Notes: generated by a model from the letters alone, not told the origin. 42,426 bases of DNA from CAYSFW01 sp964620675 (GCA_964620675.1 CAZUJU010000028.1:1-42426); one strand, 5' to 3'. Shown: positions 7,461 through 16,870, counted from the first letter of the stretch. Program-made: numbers and translations.

Positions 7461-9257
7461 ATGCCGATCCGCGAACTTCCACCGCAACTGATTAATCAAA
7501 TCGCCGCCGGCGAGGTCGTCGAGCGTCCCGCTTCCGTGGTCAAGGAGCTGATCGAGAACAGCCTCGATGCCGGCGCCACCGCGGTGTGGGTCGAGATCGA
7601 GCAGGGCGGGGTTCGGCGGATTCGAATCCGCGACGATGGGTCCGGCATTCCGGCCGACGAGATTCCGCTGGCGCTAGCGCGCCACGCGACCAGCAAGATC
7701 GGCTCGCTGGAGGACCTCGAACAGGTCGCCACGATGGGTTTTCGCGGCGAGGCCTTGCCGAGTATCGCTTCGGTCTCGCGGTTTAATCTGACCTCTGCCG
7801 TTGCGGGCGCAAGCGCCGGCTGGCGGGTCGAAGGTGGCGGCGGGGCGGCGCTGTCCGGGCGTCCGCATCCCCATCCGACCGGTACGACGATCGAGGTCTG
7901 CGATCTGTTTTACAACGTGCCGGCCCGACGCAAGTTTCTCCGCACCGAAAAAACCGAATTCGCGCATCTGGAGCAAGTGGTGCAGCGCTTGGCACTGTCG
8001 CGGTTCGATGTCGCCTTCGAACTGCAGCATAACCAGCGCCAACAGCTGCGACTGCTCGCGGCGCGGGAGCCCGCGGCGCAGGCAGCGCGAGTCGCCGCGC
8101 TCTGTGGTGAGGCCTTTGTTGCCGAGTCGGTGACGGTGGCCGAAGCGGGCGCCGGGTTGCGGCTGTGGGGCTGGATCGGCTTGCCGACCTTTTCGCGCAG
8201 TCAGCCGGACCTGCAACACTGGTACGTCAATGGGCGGTCGGTGCGTGACAAACTGTTGAATCACGCGGCACGCCTTGGGTATCAGGATGTGTTGTATCAC
8301 GGCCGTCATCCAGCGTTTGTGCTGTATCTCGAGCTGGATCCGACGCTGGTCGACGTCAACGCGCACCCGGCCAAGCACGAGGTGCGATTCCGTGAATCGC
8401 AGCTGGTGCATGATTTCGTCTTTCGCAGCTTGCGCCGCGCGATCGGTGCGATCCGGCCCGGCGCGACGGAGGCGTCGGCCGCGACCGTGGTCAGCGTGGC
8501 GGCCGACCCACCGCGACAATTGACCGCGGCGCTCCCGGAGGTCGACTGGGCCGCGTCGCGGCCGGGCGAGCGCATCGCGGCGGGCGCCGTGCGCGAGCAG
8601 ATGCAGGCCTACGCCGAGCTGGCGACGCCGGCGGCGTCGAGTGGCGCAATTCTGGGCGCCGTGGCTGCGGGTACACCTCCCCTCGGGTATGCGCTGGCAC
8701 AGTTGCACGGCGTTTTTATCCTGGCCCAAAACGCGCAGGGTTTGGTGCTCGTGGACATGCATGCGGCCCACGAGCGGATTACCTACGAACGCCTCAAACA
8801 GCGCTACGACGATGCGAGTCAACGCTTGCAGCCCTTGCTGGTGCCGGAGAGCCTGCGCGTGAGCGCGCGCGAGGCCGATCTGGTCGAGCGTGAACACGCG
8901 CTGCTGCAGCGGTTGGGGTTGCAGCTGGACCGCAGCGGCGATGAACGGATCGTGGTGCGCGCGATTCCGGCCTTGTTGCAGGGGGCGGATGCCGCGCAAC
9001 TGGTGCGCGATGTGCTCGCAGATCTGTTGGTGCACGGCAGCAGTTCGCGGGTCGAGACGTCGCTGTTTGCGGTGCTGTCGAAAATGGCCTGTCACGGGTC
9101 GGTGCGCGCCAACCGGCAGTTGACCGTGCCGGAAATGAATGCGCTGCTGCGCGACATGGAGCAGACCGAGCGGAGCGGGCAGTGCAATCATGGGCGGCCG
9201 ACCTGGACCCAGTTCTCGCTCACCGAACTCGATCGTATGTTTCAGCGCGGACAATGA
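7461..9257 (+). CDS. mutL: DNA mismatch repair protein MutL, endonuclease-type motif present
   Basis: MutL links mismatch recognition by MutS to strand incision. The 598-residue protein has the GHKL ATPase motifs ELIENSLDAGA, DDGSGI and GFRGEAL in the first ~110 residues. The transducer domain with VNGR and DVNAHPAKHEVRF follows, then a variable Ala-rich linker, then the C-terminal dimerisation domain. Unlike E. coli MutL, this domain carries D-M-H-A-A-H-E-R-I-T-Y-E at 432-443, fitting the metal-binding DQHA(x)2E(x)4E endonuclease motif with Met for Gln. ACHGSVR and CNHGRPT are also present near the end. This suggests a nicking MutL that works without MutH. The stop overlaps miaA (ATGA). Confidence 0.97.
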   Translation: MPIRELPPQLINQIAAGEVVERPASVVKELIENSLDAGATAVWVEIEQGGVRRIRIRDDGSGIPADEIPLALARHATSKIGSLEDLEQVATMGFRGEALPSIASVSRFNLTSAVAGASAGWRVEGGGGAALSGRPHPHPTGTTIEVCDLFYNVPARRKFLRTEKTEFAHLEQVVQRLALSRFDVAFELQHNQRQQLRLLAAREPAAQAARVAALCGEAFVAESVTVAEAGAGLRLWGWIGLPTFSRSQPDLQHWYVNGRSVRDKLLNHAARLGYQDVLYHGRHPAFVLYLELDPTLVDVNAHPAKHEVRFRESQLVHDFVFRSLRRAIGAIRPGATEASAATVVSVAADPPRQLTAALPEVDWAASRPGERIAAGAVREQMQAYAELATPAASSGAILGAVAAGTPPLGYALAQLHGVFILAQNAQGLVLVDMHAAHERITYERLKQRYDDASQRLQPLLVPESLRVSAREADLVEREHALLQRLGLQLDRSGDERIVVRAIPALLQGADAAQLVRDVLADLLVHGSSSRVETSLFAVLSKMACHGSVRANRQLTVPEMNALLRDMEQTERSGQCNHGRPTWTQFSLTELDRMFQRGQ

Positions 9258-10204
9258 GCGAGGCTTCGCGTTTGCCGGTCTGGCTCCTGATGGGGCCGAC
9301 CGCCACCGGCAAAACGGACCTTGCCGTCGAGCTCGCGCAAGCTTTGCCCTGCGATCTGATCAGTGTCGATTCGGCGATGGTCTACCGCGGCCTGGATATC
9401 GGGTCTGCCAAGCCCGACCACACTACGCTGAGCCGCGCCCCGCATCGTCTGATCGACATCTGTGATCCGGCCGAGGCCTATTCGGCGGCGCGTTTTCGTG
9501 CGGACGCGCTCCGTCACATTGCGGAGATACACGCCGCGGGACGGATCCCGCTGCTGGTCGGGGGCACGATGCTGTATTTTCGCGCCTTGCTGCATGGGCT
9601 TTCGGCGTTACCGGGCGCCGACGCCGCACTGCGCGAGCAACTTCGGCGCGAGCTCGAACGGACCGGGCTCGAAGCGCTGCATGGGCGCTTGCAGGTGGTT
9701 GATCCGCTCGCCGCGGCACGCATCCACCCCAACGACCCGCAGCGCGTGTTGCGCGCGCTAGAGGTGCATGCGTTGACCGGGCAGGCGCTGTCGGAGCTAC
9801 ACCGCGCGCGCGGCGAAACGCTCGCGGCGCGTTACGCGGTGCGGAGCGTCGCGCTGTTTCCGGCGGACCGGGTGGTCTTGCACGCGCGGATCGCCGAACG
9901 CTTTCACGCGATGTTGGCGCTGGGTCTCGTCGCCGAGGTGGAGCGGTTGCAGGCGCGCGGCGATCTGCATGAGCAACTGCCGGCGATAAAGTCCGTCGGC
10001 TATCGGCAGGTCTGGCGCCACCTGCTAGGTACAATTACTTATGCCGAGATGATCGAGCAGGGCATCGTGGCGACGCGCCAGCTCGCCAAACGTCAGATAA
10101 CCTGGCTGAGGCGGGACGAAACCGCCGTTTTCCTTGACCCTGACCGGCTCAGCTTCCATGATAAAGTCAGGTCCCTGAAACAACGATTTAGAGTTTTAGA
10201 TTGA
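9254..10204 (+). CDS. miaA: tRNA dimethylallyltransferase MiaA
   Basis: MiaA transfers a dimethylallyl group to A37 of UNN-decoding tRNAs, the first step of ms2i6A synthesis. The 316-residue product has the P-loop GPTATGKT at 14-21. It also has the family segments SVDSAMVYRGLDIGSAKP, RLIDICDPAEAYSAARF, LLVGGTMLYFRAL and the C-terminal ATRQLAKRQITWLR tRNA-binding region. I chose the ATG at 9254, which overlaps the mutL stop as ATGA and gives the normal N-terminus; a longer frame from 9182 lies inside mutL. The order mutL-miaA-hfq-hflX is the classic gammaproteobacterial superoperon. Confidence 0.96.
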   Translation: MSEASRLPVWLLMGPTATGKTDLAVELAQALPCDLISVDSAMVYRGLDIGSAKPDHTTLSRAPHRLIDICDPAEAYSAARFRADALRHIAEIHAAGRIPLLVGGTMLYFRALLHGLSALPGADAALREQLRRELERTGLEALHGRLQVVDPLAAARIHPNDPQRVLRALEVHALTGQALSELHRARGETLAARYAVRSVALFPADRVVLHARIAERFHAMLALGLVAEVERLQARGDLHEQLPAIKSVGYRQVWRHLLGTITYAEMIEQGIVATRQLAKRQITWLRRDETAVFLDPDRLSFHDKVRSLKQRFRVLD

Positions 10205-10221
10205 GAAACTTTGTGTATAAT
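10195..10221 (+). promoter_or_regulatory. candidate sigma70 promoter for hfq
   Basis: A perfect -10 box TATAAT lies at 10216-10221, just after the miaA stop. The best -35 is weak: TTTAGA at 10195-10200 with a short 15-bp spacer, or TTTTAG with 16 bp. A second TATAAT at 10239-10244 has no partner. Independent hfq promoters in this position are known in relatives. Confidence 0.5.
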
Positions 10222-10271
10222 CCTCCAACGTTCAAAACTATAATGACTCGTGGAATATAAAGGTGGCATCG

Positions 10272-10511
10272 ATGGCTAAAGGGCAAACATTACAAGAACC
10301 CTTTCTGAATGCGTTGCGTAAGGAAAAGGTGCCGGTGGCGATCTATCTGGTCAACGGTATCAAGCTGACCGGCCAGATCGATTCGTTCGATCAGTTCGTG
10401 GTCCTCCTGCGCAACACCGTCAATCAAATGGTCTATAAGCACGCGATCTCGACGATCGTTCCGTCGCGAGCCGTCAAGCTCCCGATGCCTGAGGATGGCG
10501 AGCAGGAATAG
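10272..10511 (+). CDS. hfq: RNA chaperone Hfq
   Basis: Hfq is a hexameric Sm-like protein that pairs small RNAs with their mRNA targets. The 79-residue product has the Sm1 segment QTLQEPFLNALRKEKVPVAIYLVNGIKL split over the first strands, with the distal-face and rim residues usual for the family. The Sm2 motif appears as YKHAIST. The short acidic tail (PEDGEQE) is typical of short Hfq forms. I start at the ATG at 10272, which follows a good AAAGGTGG ribosome site; a GTG at 10263 is in frame but has no site. It is followed closely by hflX. Confidence 0.97.
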   Translation: MAKGQTLQEPFLNALRKEKVPVAIYLVNGIKLTGQIDSFDQFVVLLRNTVNQMVYKHAISTIVPSRAVKLPMPEDGEQE

Positions 10512-10543
10512 TCGGTTGGGCTCGCTGGAGTTGAATCCCGCGA

Positions 10544-11854
10544 GTGTTTGATCGGCGTGCCGGGGGCGAGCGTGCGGTGCTTGTCCACGTTGAGTTCAAG
10601 TCCGCGCTCGGCAATTCCGACCGCGATCGCGACCAGAGCGAGTTTCGTGAATTAGTCACGTCAGCCGGCGCTGAAATCATTGCTTTCGTCACCGGGGTGC
10701 GCACCGCACCCGACCCGCGCCTATTTATCGGTTCCGGTAAAGCGGGCGAAGTGGCGGCGCTCGTCACCGCACACGAAGCCGATCTGGTCGTTTTCGATCA
10801 TACCCTTAGCCCCAGCCAGGAGCGGAACCTCGAGCGCCTGCTGCAGTGTCGGGTGGTCGACCGGACCGGCCTGATTCTCGACATTTTCGCCCAGCGCGCA
10901 CGTTCGCATGAAGGCAAGCTTCAGGTCGAACTCGCTCAGTTGCGTCATCTTGCGACCCGACTCGTGCGAGGCTGGACTCACCTGGAGCGGCAAAAAGGCG
11001 GAATTGGCCTGCGCGGTCCCGGCGAAAAGCAGCTAGAAACCGACCGGCGCCTGTTGGCCGAGCGGATCCGGATGATTGAGCGACGTTTGGCGCGTGTCAG
11101 CCAGCAGCGCAATCAGGGGCGCCAGTCACGTAAGAAGGCAGAAATCCCAACGGTTGCGCTGGTTGGCTATACCAACGCGGGCAAATCTACTTTGTTCAAC
11201 GCGCTTAGTGGCGCGGCTGTATATGTTGCAGATCAGTTGTTCGCGACCCTGGATCCAACGCTGCGACGGGTCGTGGTCTCGCCGCGGCAAGCGGTGGTGT
11301 TGGCCGATACGGTCGGATTTATTCGCAGTCTGCCGCATGACCTCGTTGCTGCTTTTCGCGCCACCTTGCAGGAGACGGAGGAGGCGGATCTGTTGCTGCA
11401 CGTCATCGACGCCAATGATCTAAATAAAGATGCCTATATCGAGCAAGTCGATCGCGTCCTCAAGGAGATCGGCGCGGGCGACCGCCCTCAGATCCTGGTA
11501 CACAACAAGATAGATCTCATGGATCTTCCCGCGCAGGCACAACCGGGGCACGACGCACGACCGCCTCAGGTTTGGGTTTCGGCCCACACGGGGGCGGGAC
11601 TGGATCTCCTCGCGCGCACCATCGCCGATTTCTTTGAGGAAGAGCTTGTGCGCGGGTGTCTGGTATTACCGATGTCGGCGGGTCGGTTGCGAGCGGAATT
11701 GTTCGCGCGCGGATTCATCCGCTCGGAGCAGGTGACCGAGGCGGGCCGGTGGGAGATCGAGATCGTGTTGGGGCGGCGGTCGTTTCACCAATTGTCGAGC
11801 CGCTTTCCAGAGCTGGAACCGGCATTTCGCCCCGCTCGCGCGGCGCCTGCGTGA
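10544..11854 (+). CDS. hflX: ribosome-associated GTPase HflX
   Basis: HflX is a translational GTPase that splits or rescues stalled 70S ribosomes, notably under heat stress. The 436-residue product has the N-terminal HflX domain with GSGKAGEV and VFDHTLSPSQERNLE, then the glycine-rich linker GGIGLRGPGEKQLETDRR. The G domain follows with G1 GYTNAGKST at 208-216, G3 ADTVGFI and G4 HNKIDL. A C-terminal region completes the usual length. The start is a GTG at 10544; a GGAG at 10527-10530 is 13 bases upstream, so spacing is loose and the start is not certain. It lies 32 bp after hfq. Confidence 0.96.
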   Translation: MFDRRAGGERAVLVHVEFKSALGNSDRDRDQSEFRELVTSAGAEIIAFVTGVRTAPDPRLFIGSGKAGEVAALVTAHEADLVVFDHTLSPSQERNLERLLQCRVVDRTGLILDIFAQRARSHEGKLQVELAQLRHLATRLVRGWTHLERQKGGIGLRGPGEKQLETDRRLLAERIRMIERRLARVSQQRNQGRQSRKKAEIPTVALVGYTNAGKSTLFNALSGAAVYVADQLFATLDPTLRRVVVSPRQAVVLADTVGFIRSLPHDLVAAFRATLQETEEADLLLHVIDANDLNKDAYIEQVDRVLKEIGAGDRPQILVHNKIDLMDLPAQAQPGHDARPPQVWVSAHTGAGLDLLARTIADFFEEELVRGCLVLPMSAGRLRAELFARGFIRSEQVTEAGRWEIEIVLGRRSFHQLSSRFPELEPAFRPARAAPA

Positions 11855-11910
11855 TTGCGATGCCAAGCCACTGCGACGCACGCAATTCCATAACGTCGAC
11901 TCAGGTTTGT

Positions 11911-11939
11911 TTGCTACGGCTTGATCGACTACCTACAAT
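11911..11939 (+). promoter_or_regulatory. candidate sigma70 promoter for hflKC
   Basis: TTGCTA at 11911-11916 and TACAAT at 11934-11939 are separated by 17 bp, about 50 bp before the hflK ATG and in the 137-bp gap after hflX. The hexamers match consensus at 4 and 5 of 6 positions. It would let hflKC be expressed apart from the upstream block. Confidence 0.5.
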
Positions 11940-11991
11940 GCGCGATCGAGATGCCCGACCAAGGGCATGACGTCAACAACCGGAGAAGCAG

Positions 11992-13143
11992 ATGCCTTGG
12001 AATCAGCCAGGCGATGATCAAAAGGACCCATGGGGCGGTGGTGGTGGCGGTGGACGCAAGGACGGGCCGCCCGATCTGGACGAATTGCTGAAGAAGCTCG
12101 GGATCAAATTCGGCGGCCTCAAGGGCATGAAGGGGGGGGGCGGCGCGAGTCGTTCGAGCATTATTGGCTTGCTCGTTATCGGCGCGTTGATCTGGCTGGC
12201 TTCGGGGTTCTATATCGTCGGCGAGGGTGAGCGCGGAATCGAATTGCGTTTTGGCGCGGCCAAGACCGTGACCAGGCCGGGTCCGCATTGGCATCTTCCG
12301 TTCCCAATCGAGACCGTGGAGAAGGTCGATATCGACCAAGTCCGCAGTTATCAGCACCGCGCCAGCATGCTCACTCAGGACGAGAACATCGTCGATATCG
12401 AGCTGGCGGTTCAGTATCGGGTCAAGGATCCGATGGAGTATGTGTTTCAGGTGCGCTTCCCCGATGCCACTATGCAGGATGTGGTCCAAAGCGCGCTGCG
12501 CGAGGCCGTCGGTAAGAGCGACATGGACTATGTGCTGAACGAGGGGCGGGCGCAAATCGCCGCGAAGAGTCGTGAGCTTACGCAAGCGATGCTCGACGGC
12601 TATGGGACGGGTCTCGAAGTCACTACCGTGAACCTGCAACAATCGCAACCGCCGGAAGCCGTGCAGGAAGCCTTCAACGACGCGATCAAAGCGCGGGAGG
12701 ATAATGTGCGCTTCGTCAATGAGGCGGAAGCCTACGCCAACGGCATCGTCCCGCTTGCGCGTGGTGAGGCTGCGCGGATGGTCGAAGAGGCGACCGCGTT
12801 CAAAGAGCAGGTGGTTTCGAGGGCGACCGGTGATGCTTCGCGTTTCAGTCAGATCAATGCTGAATATGCCAAGGCCCCCGAGGTGACGCGTAGACGTCTC
12901 TATCTCGAAACCGTCGAGTCGGTGCTCGGTTCAACGAGCAAGGTTGTGGTTGATACCAAGCAGGGTAACAGTCTGATGTACTTACCTTTGGACAAGATGA
13001 TGCAGGGGCACGCGCCGAGCCCTGAAGCGATGTCGTCGCGGTCGTCGCAGGCGAGCGGAATGTCGACCTCGCCGTCGAGTCCCGGCGCGCAAAATTCAGC
13101 GGCGGGTCGCAGCTCCGAGCGCGGTTTGCGGGAGGTACGATAA
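11992..13143 (+). CDS. hflK: HflK, SPFH-domain membrane protein of the HflKC complex
   Basis: HflK forms, with HflC, a large periplasm-facing assembly that surrounds and modulates the FtsH protease. The 383-residue protein has a Gly-rich cytoplasmic N-terminus (WGGGGGGGRKDGPPDLDELL). One membrane helix follows (about 56-76), then the SPFH/band-7 domain with GEGERGIELRFGA and GPHWHLPFPIE, then a helical region with VQEAFNDAIKAREDN, and a Ser/Pro-rich tail. The stop shares one base with the hflC start (TAATG), so the two are translationally coupled. Confidence 0.96.
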   Translation: MPWNQPGDDQKDPWGGGGGGGRKDGPPDLDELLKKLGIKFGGLKGMKGGGGASRSSIIGLLVIGALIWLASGFYIVGEGERGIELRFGAAKTVTRPGPHWHLPFPIETVEKVDIDQVRSYQHRASMLTQDENIVDIELAVQYRVKDPMEYVFQVRFPDATMQDVVQSALREAVGKSDMDYVLNEGRAQIAAKSRELTQAMLDGYGTGLEVTTVNLQQSQPPEAVQEAFNDAIKAREDNVRFVNEAEAYANGIVPLARGEAARMVEEATAFKEQVVSRATGDASRFSQINAEYAKAPEVTRRRLYLETVESVLGSTSKVVVDTKQGNSLMYLPLDKMMQGHAPSPEAMSSRSSQASGMSTSPSSPGAQNSAAGRSSERGLREVR

Positions 13144-14003
13144 TGTCGAAAATCATCGTTGGAATCGTCGTCGCGTTTGGGATTTTGCTTTCGATGGCCG
13201 CGTATACGGTCGATCAGCGCGAAAAGGTGTTGCTGTTCTTCCTCGGGGAGATCAAAAACGACAAACTCGAACCCGGCTTGCACTTCAAGGTGCCGTTCCT
13301 GAACACTGTCAGTAAGTTCGACGGGCGGATACTCACCCTCGATTCGCAGCCGGAGCGGTTTCTGACCAGTGAGAAGAAAAACGTCTCGGTCAGCTTCTAC
13401 GTAAAATGGCGCATCGACGAAGTTGGACAGTACTATCGCTCGACCCGGGGTAACGAGCGCAACGCGCAGAACCGCCTGGCACAGATCATCAAGGACGGTT
13501 TGCGCAACGAATTCGCAGTGCGCACGATTCAACAGGCGGTTTCCGGTGAGCGCAGCGAGATCATGCGCTCGATCATGGCGAATTCGACTGCGATCGCGCG
13601 CGATCTGGGGATCGAAGTGGTGGATGTGCGGATCAGCCGGATCGACCTTCCGGACGAAGTGAGTGGTTCAGTCTATGAGCGCATGCGCGCGGAACGTGCG
13701 CGTATCGCGAAGGAACTGCGTGCGCAGGGGCAGGAAGCGGCCGAGCGTCTCCGTGCCGCGGCCGATAAGCAGCGTTCCGTCATAGTTGCCGATGCCTATC
13801 GGCAGGCCCAGGAGTTACGGGGCGCGGGCGAAGCGAGGGCTTCCGAGATCTATGCCCTGGCTTACGGTGCGAGCCCCGAGTTTTACGATTTCTACCGCTC
13901 GCTGGAAGCTTACCGCACCGCGTTTCGGGATAAGTCGGACGTGATGGTATTGCAGCCGGATTCGGAGTTCTTCAACTACTTCAATCAGCCGGGCGTCAGG
14001 TAA
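13143..14003 (+). CDS. hflC: HflC, SPFH-domain partner of HflK
   Basis: HflC is the second subunit of the FtsH-modulating HflKC complex. The 286-residue protein starts with an uncleaved signal-anchor helix (about 3-22). The SPFH domain follows with DQREKVLLFFLGEI and EPGLHFKVPF, then a long helix containing YERMRAERARIAKELRAQGQEAAE in parts, and a C-terminal segment ending FFNYFNQ typical of HflC. It is coupled to hflK by a one-base overlap and followed by the small DUF2065 gene. Confidence 0.97.
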   Translation: MSKIIVGIVVAFGILLSMAAYTVDQREKVLLFFLGEIKNDKLEPGLHFKVPFLNTVSKFDGRILTLDSQPERFLTSEKKNVSVSFYVKWRIDEVGQYYRSTRGNERNAQNRLAQIIKDGLRNEFAVRTIQQAVSGERSEIMRSIMANSTAIARDLGIEVVDVRISRIDLPDEVSGSVYERMRAERARIAKELRAQGQEAAERLRAAADKQRSVIVADAYRQAQELRGAGEARASEIYALAYGASPEFYDFYRSLEAYRTAFRDKSDVMVLQPDSEFFNYFNQPGVR

Positions 14004-14026
14004 TTGGTTAATGCGGGGCAGCGCCG

Positions 14027-14218
14027 GTGAGTTGGACGGATTTCGGGGCTGCGCTTGCGCTCTTACTGGTGTTTGAGGGACTAATGCCGTTTCTCGCGCC
14101 GCATCGCTACAAGCAAGCCCTGCAGCAAGCGCTGGACGCGCCCGATCACACCCTGCGGGTGATCGGTCTAGTCAGCATGCTGATTGGCCTCTTCCTGCTG
14201 TACTGGGTTCGCGGTTGA
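14027..14218 (+). CDS. DUF2065 (YjeT-like) small inner-membrane protein
   Basis: A 63-residue product with two membrane helices (about 6-24 and 43-60) separated by a short polar loop. The signature EGLMPFLAPHRYKQ is typical of DUF2065, which is nearly always encoded next to hflC. The start is a GTG at 14027. A role with HflKC is suggested by context only; no activity is known to me. Confidence 0.88.
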   Translation: MSWTDFGAALALLLVFEGLMPFLAPHRYKQALQQALDAPDHTLRVIGLVSMLIGLFLLYWVRG

Positions 14219-14399
14219 CGGTGGGATCGGTATGATTCGGTGGTGGTGAGCGCTCTTCGGCGGGGCCTGGGCGCGATGCGGTGGCGGGAAGGCAAAAACG
14301 ACTCGGATTTTCCGTCTAGCCCCTGTAAACTTCGCGACGGTGTCGACATTCCGGCCCGTCCAACATCTGATTTCGCCGCATTCCACCGCTACATATCGC

Positions 14400-15575
14400 A
14401 TGAGTCTAAACGACCGTTGGCTGTTGCCTGAGGGCATCGAAGAAATCCTTCCCGAGGAGGCCGCGCGCCTCGAAGGTGCGCGGCGCGTTCTCCTCGACCT
14501 CTATCGGAGTTGGGGCTACGAATTGGTCGTGCCGCCCCTGATCGAGTACCTTGAATCGCTCCTCACCGGCACCGGTCCCGATCTCGAACTGCAAACCTTC
14601 AAACTCACCGATCAAATCTCGGGTCGACTGATGGGCGTGCGCGCGGATATGACGCCCCAAGTGGCGCGGATCGACGCGCACCGGATTCGCCGCGAGGGAC
14701 CAACTCGCCTCTGTTACATCGATACGGTTCTTAAATCGCGTAGCGATGGTTTCGGTGGCTCGCGCTGCCCGCTGCAGGTCGGCGCTGAACTCTATGGTCA
14801 TGGCGGACTCGATAGTGAACGCGAGATCCTGCATTTGATGTTGGAGACTTGCGCGCGGTTTAGTCTCGCGCCGCTGCATCTCGATCTCGGACATATCGGA
14901 ATCTTGCGTGCATTGACCGCGGAGGCAGGGCTCGATGAGGATTCGGAGCAGCAGCTGTTCGATATGTTGCAGCGGAAGGCCGAGCCGGAAATCGAAGAGC
15001 TGCTCGATAGGCTTGCATTGCCCGCCGCGCAGCGCAACGTTTTAGGCGCTTTGGCGCATCTGCATGGCGGTGCCGCCGCACTCGCGGAGGCGCGAAGTCT
15101 GTTGCGGGATGCGGGCAGCGCCGTGAATGCGGCACTTGATGCGCTGGCGGCACTGGTCGAGACGGTGCACGAGGCCTTTCCGGAGGTCGAGATCAATATC
15201 GATTTGGCCGAATTGCGCGGATACAACTACGAGAACGGCATCGTCTTCGCGTTGTATGTGCCGGGGCAAGGGCAGGAGATCGCGCGCGGTGGCCGTTATG
15301 ATGGCCTCGGCAAGGATTTCGGGCGCGACCGCGCCGCGGTGGGCTTCAGCGCCGATCTGGGAACCTTGCTCCGGTTAGCGCCGCAAGCGTTCGCCTCCGC
15401 GCCGCGCCGAATCTTCGCGCCTGCCGACGTGGATCCTGCGGTCGTTAGGGCGCTGCGTGCGTCAGGCGACTGCGTCGTTGGTGCCCTCGCGGGGCAGCAA
15501 GCGGACGGTCGCGCCCTCGGCTGCGGCTTTCAACTCGTACAACAAAACGCTGAATGGAACGTGGAGGCTTTTTGA
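14400..15575 (+). CDS. hisZ: ATP phosphoribosyltransferase regulatory subunit HisZ
   Basis: HisZ is a histidyl-tRNA-synthetase-like protein without tRNA charging activity. It joins the short HisG to form an octameric ATP phosphoribosyltransferase. The 391-residue product has class II synthetase-like segments (RRVLLDLYRSWGYELVVPPLIEY in two parts, VRADMTPQVARI, LCYIDTVLK, GRYDGLGKDFG). It stops before an anticodon-binding domain, as expected for HisZ. The ATG at 14400 gives the normal start MSLNDRWLLPEGIEEILP; an in-frame codon at 14340 adds an unconserved tail. The matching short hisG is at 24.4 kb. hisZ-purA pairing is common in gammaproteobacteria. Confidence 0.94.
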   Translation: MSLNDRWLLPEGIEEILPEEAARLEGARRVLLDLYRSWGYELVVPPLIEYLESLLTGTGPDLELQTFKLTDQISGRLMGVRADMTPQVARIDAHRIRREGPTRLCYIDTVLKSRSDGFGGSRCPLQVGAELYGHGGLDSEREILHLMLETCARFSLAPLHLDLGHIGILRALTAEAGLDEDSEQQLFDMLQRKAEPEIEELLDRLALPAAQRNVLGALAHLHGGAAALAEARSLLRDAGSAVNAALDALAALVETVHEAFPEVEINIDLAELRGYNYENGIVFALYVPGQGQEIARGGRYDGLGKDFGRDRAAVGFSADLGTLLRLAPQAFASAPRRIFAPADVDPAVVRALRASGDCVVGALAGQQADGRALGCGFQLVQQNAEWNVEAF

Positions 15576-15577
15576 CG

Positions 15578-16870
15578 ATGGGCAAGTTCGTGGTGATTCT
15601 CGGCAGCCAGTGGGGTGACGAGGGCAAGGGCAAGGTGGTCGATCTACTGACCGACCGCGCGCAAGCGGTGGTCCGGTTCCAGGGCGGGCACAATGCCGGG
15701 CACACGCTCGTGATCGAGGGCAAAAAAACCGCGCTCCATTTGATCCCTTCCGGCATCCTGCGCGATGGCGTCGAATGCCTGATCGGCAACGGCGTGGTGC
15801 TCGCGCCCGACGCGTTGCTCACCGAAATGAAAAAACTCGAAGACTCCGGGGTTCCGGTACGCGAGCGCCTGCGTATCTCTGGGTCGTGCCACTTGATCCT
15901 GCCCTACCATGTCCGGCTCGATCATGCGCGCGAGCGCGCCCGCGGCAAATCTGCAATCGGCACCACCGGGCGCGGTATCGGGCCTGCTTACGAGGACAAA
16001 ATCTCGCGACGCGGATTACGGCTCAACGATTTGTTCCATCGCGAGCGTTTCGCCGCCAAATTAGGCGAAGTGCTGGATTATCATAATTTCGCGTTGAAAC
16101 ACTACTTCAAGGAAGACCCGGTAGATTTCCAGGAAGTGCTCGATCAGGCGCTGTCCTATGTCGAGGTGCTCGAACCATTGACCACCGATGTCACAGGCAG
16201 ACTTGCTGAGCTCAGAAAGCACGGTGCCAACGTGTTGTTTGAAGGCGCCCAGGGCACGCTGCTCGACATCGATCACGGCACCTACCCGTTTGTGACCTCG
16301 TCGAATACGACCGCCGGTGGCGCTTCTACCGGCTCCGGGATCGGTCCGCGCATGCTCGATCATGTGATCGGAATCACCAAGGCCTACACCACGCGAGTAG
16401 GCGCAGGTCCATTTCCGACCGAATTGTTCGACGCCACTGGCGAGCACCTCGCGCGCGTCGGCCGCGAAGTCGGTACCACGACCGGGCGTGCGCGCCGTTG
16501 CGGGTGGTTTGACGCGGTCATTTTGCGTCGCGCCGCCATCATCAACAGCCTTAGCGCGCTGTGCATTACCAAGCTCGATGTGCTTGACGGCGTGGAAACC
16601 TTGCGTTTGTGCGTCGGTTATCGCTGTTACGGCGCGGCCTGCGACGCGCCGCCCTCACGTATCGAAGATTACGACGCGTTGGAGCCGATTTACGAAGATC
16701 TGCCGGGATGGCAGCAATCCACGGTCGGTATCAAGCGGTACGACGATCTGCCCGCAAACGCCAAGCGTTACCTCAAGCGTATCGAAGAGATCGTCGAGGT
16801 TCCGATTGAGATCATTTCCACCGGTCCCGATCGGGCGGAGACGATCGTACTGACGCATCCGTTCGCGTAA
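15578..16870 (+). CDS. purA: adenylosuccinate synthetase
   Basis: PurA uses GTP to join aspartate to IMP, the first committed step to AMP. The 430-residue product shows GSQWGDEGKGKVVDLL near the N-terminus (catalytic Asp, GTP loop), GGHNAGHT, the IMP-binding GTTGRGIGPAYEDK, VLFEGAQGTLLDIDHGTYPFVTSS in parts, and RRCGWFDAV. The ATG at 15578 lies two bases after the hisZ stop, with GGAGG at 15563-15567. A longer frame from 15554 lies inside hisZ. It ends the long same-strand block; I saw no clear terminator after it. Confidence 0.97.
   Translation: MGKFVVILGSQWGDEGKGKVVDLLTDRAQAVVRFQGGHNAGHTLVIEGKKTALHLIPSGILRDGVECLIGNGVVLAPDALLTEMKKLEDSGVPVRERLRISGSCHLILPYHVRLDHARERARGKSAIGTTGRGIGPAYEDKISRRGLRLNDLFHRERFAAKLGEVLDYHNFALKHYFKEDPVDFQEVLDQALSYVEVLEPLTTDVTGRLAELRKHGANVLFEGAQGTLLDIDHGTYPFVTSSNTTAGGASTGSGIGPRMLDHVIGITKAYTTRVGAGPFPTELFDATGEHLARVGREVGTTTGRARRCGWFDAVILRRAAIINSLSALCITKLDVLDGVETLRLCVGYRCYGAACDAPPSRIEDYDALEPIYEDLPGWQQSTVGIKRYDDLPANAKRYLKRIEEIVEVPIEIISTGPDRAETIVLTHPFA

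Noticed and set aside
7674..9254. 526-codon open frame antisense to mutL
   Set aside because: It mirrors the mutL codons in a GC-rich genome, has an Arg/His/Gln-rich composition and matches no family. mutL on the plus strand is certain.
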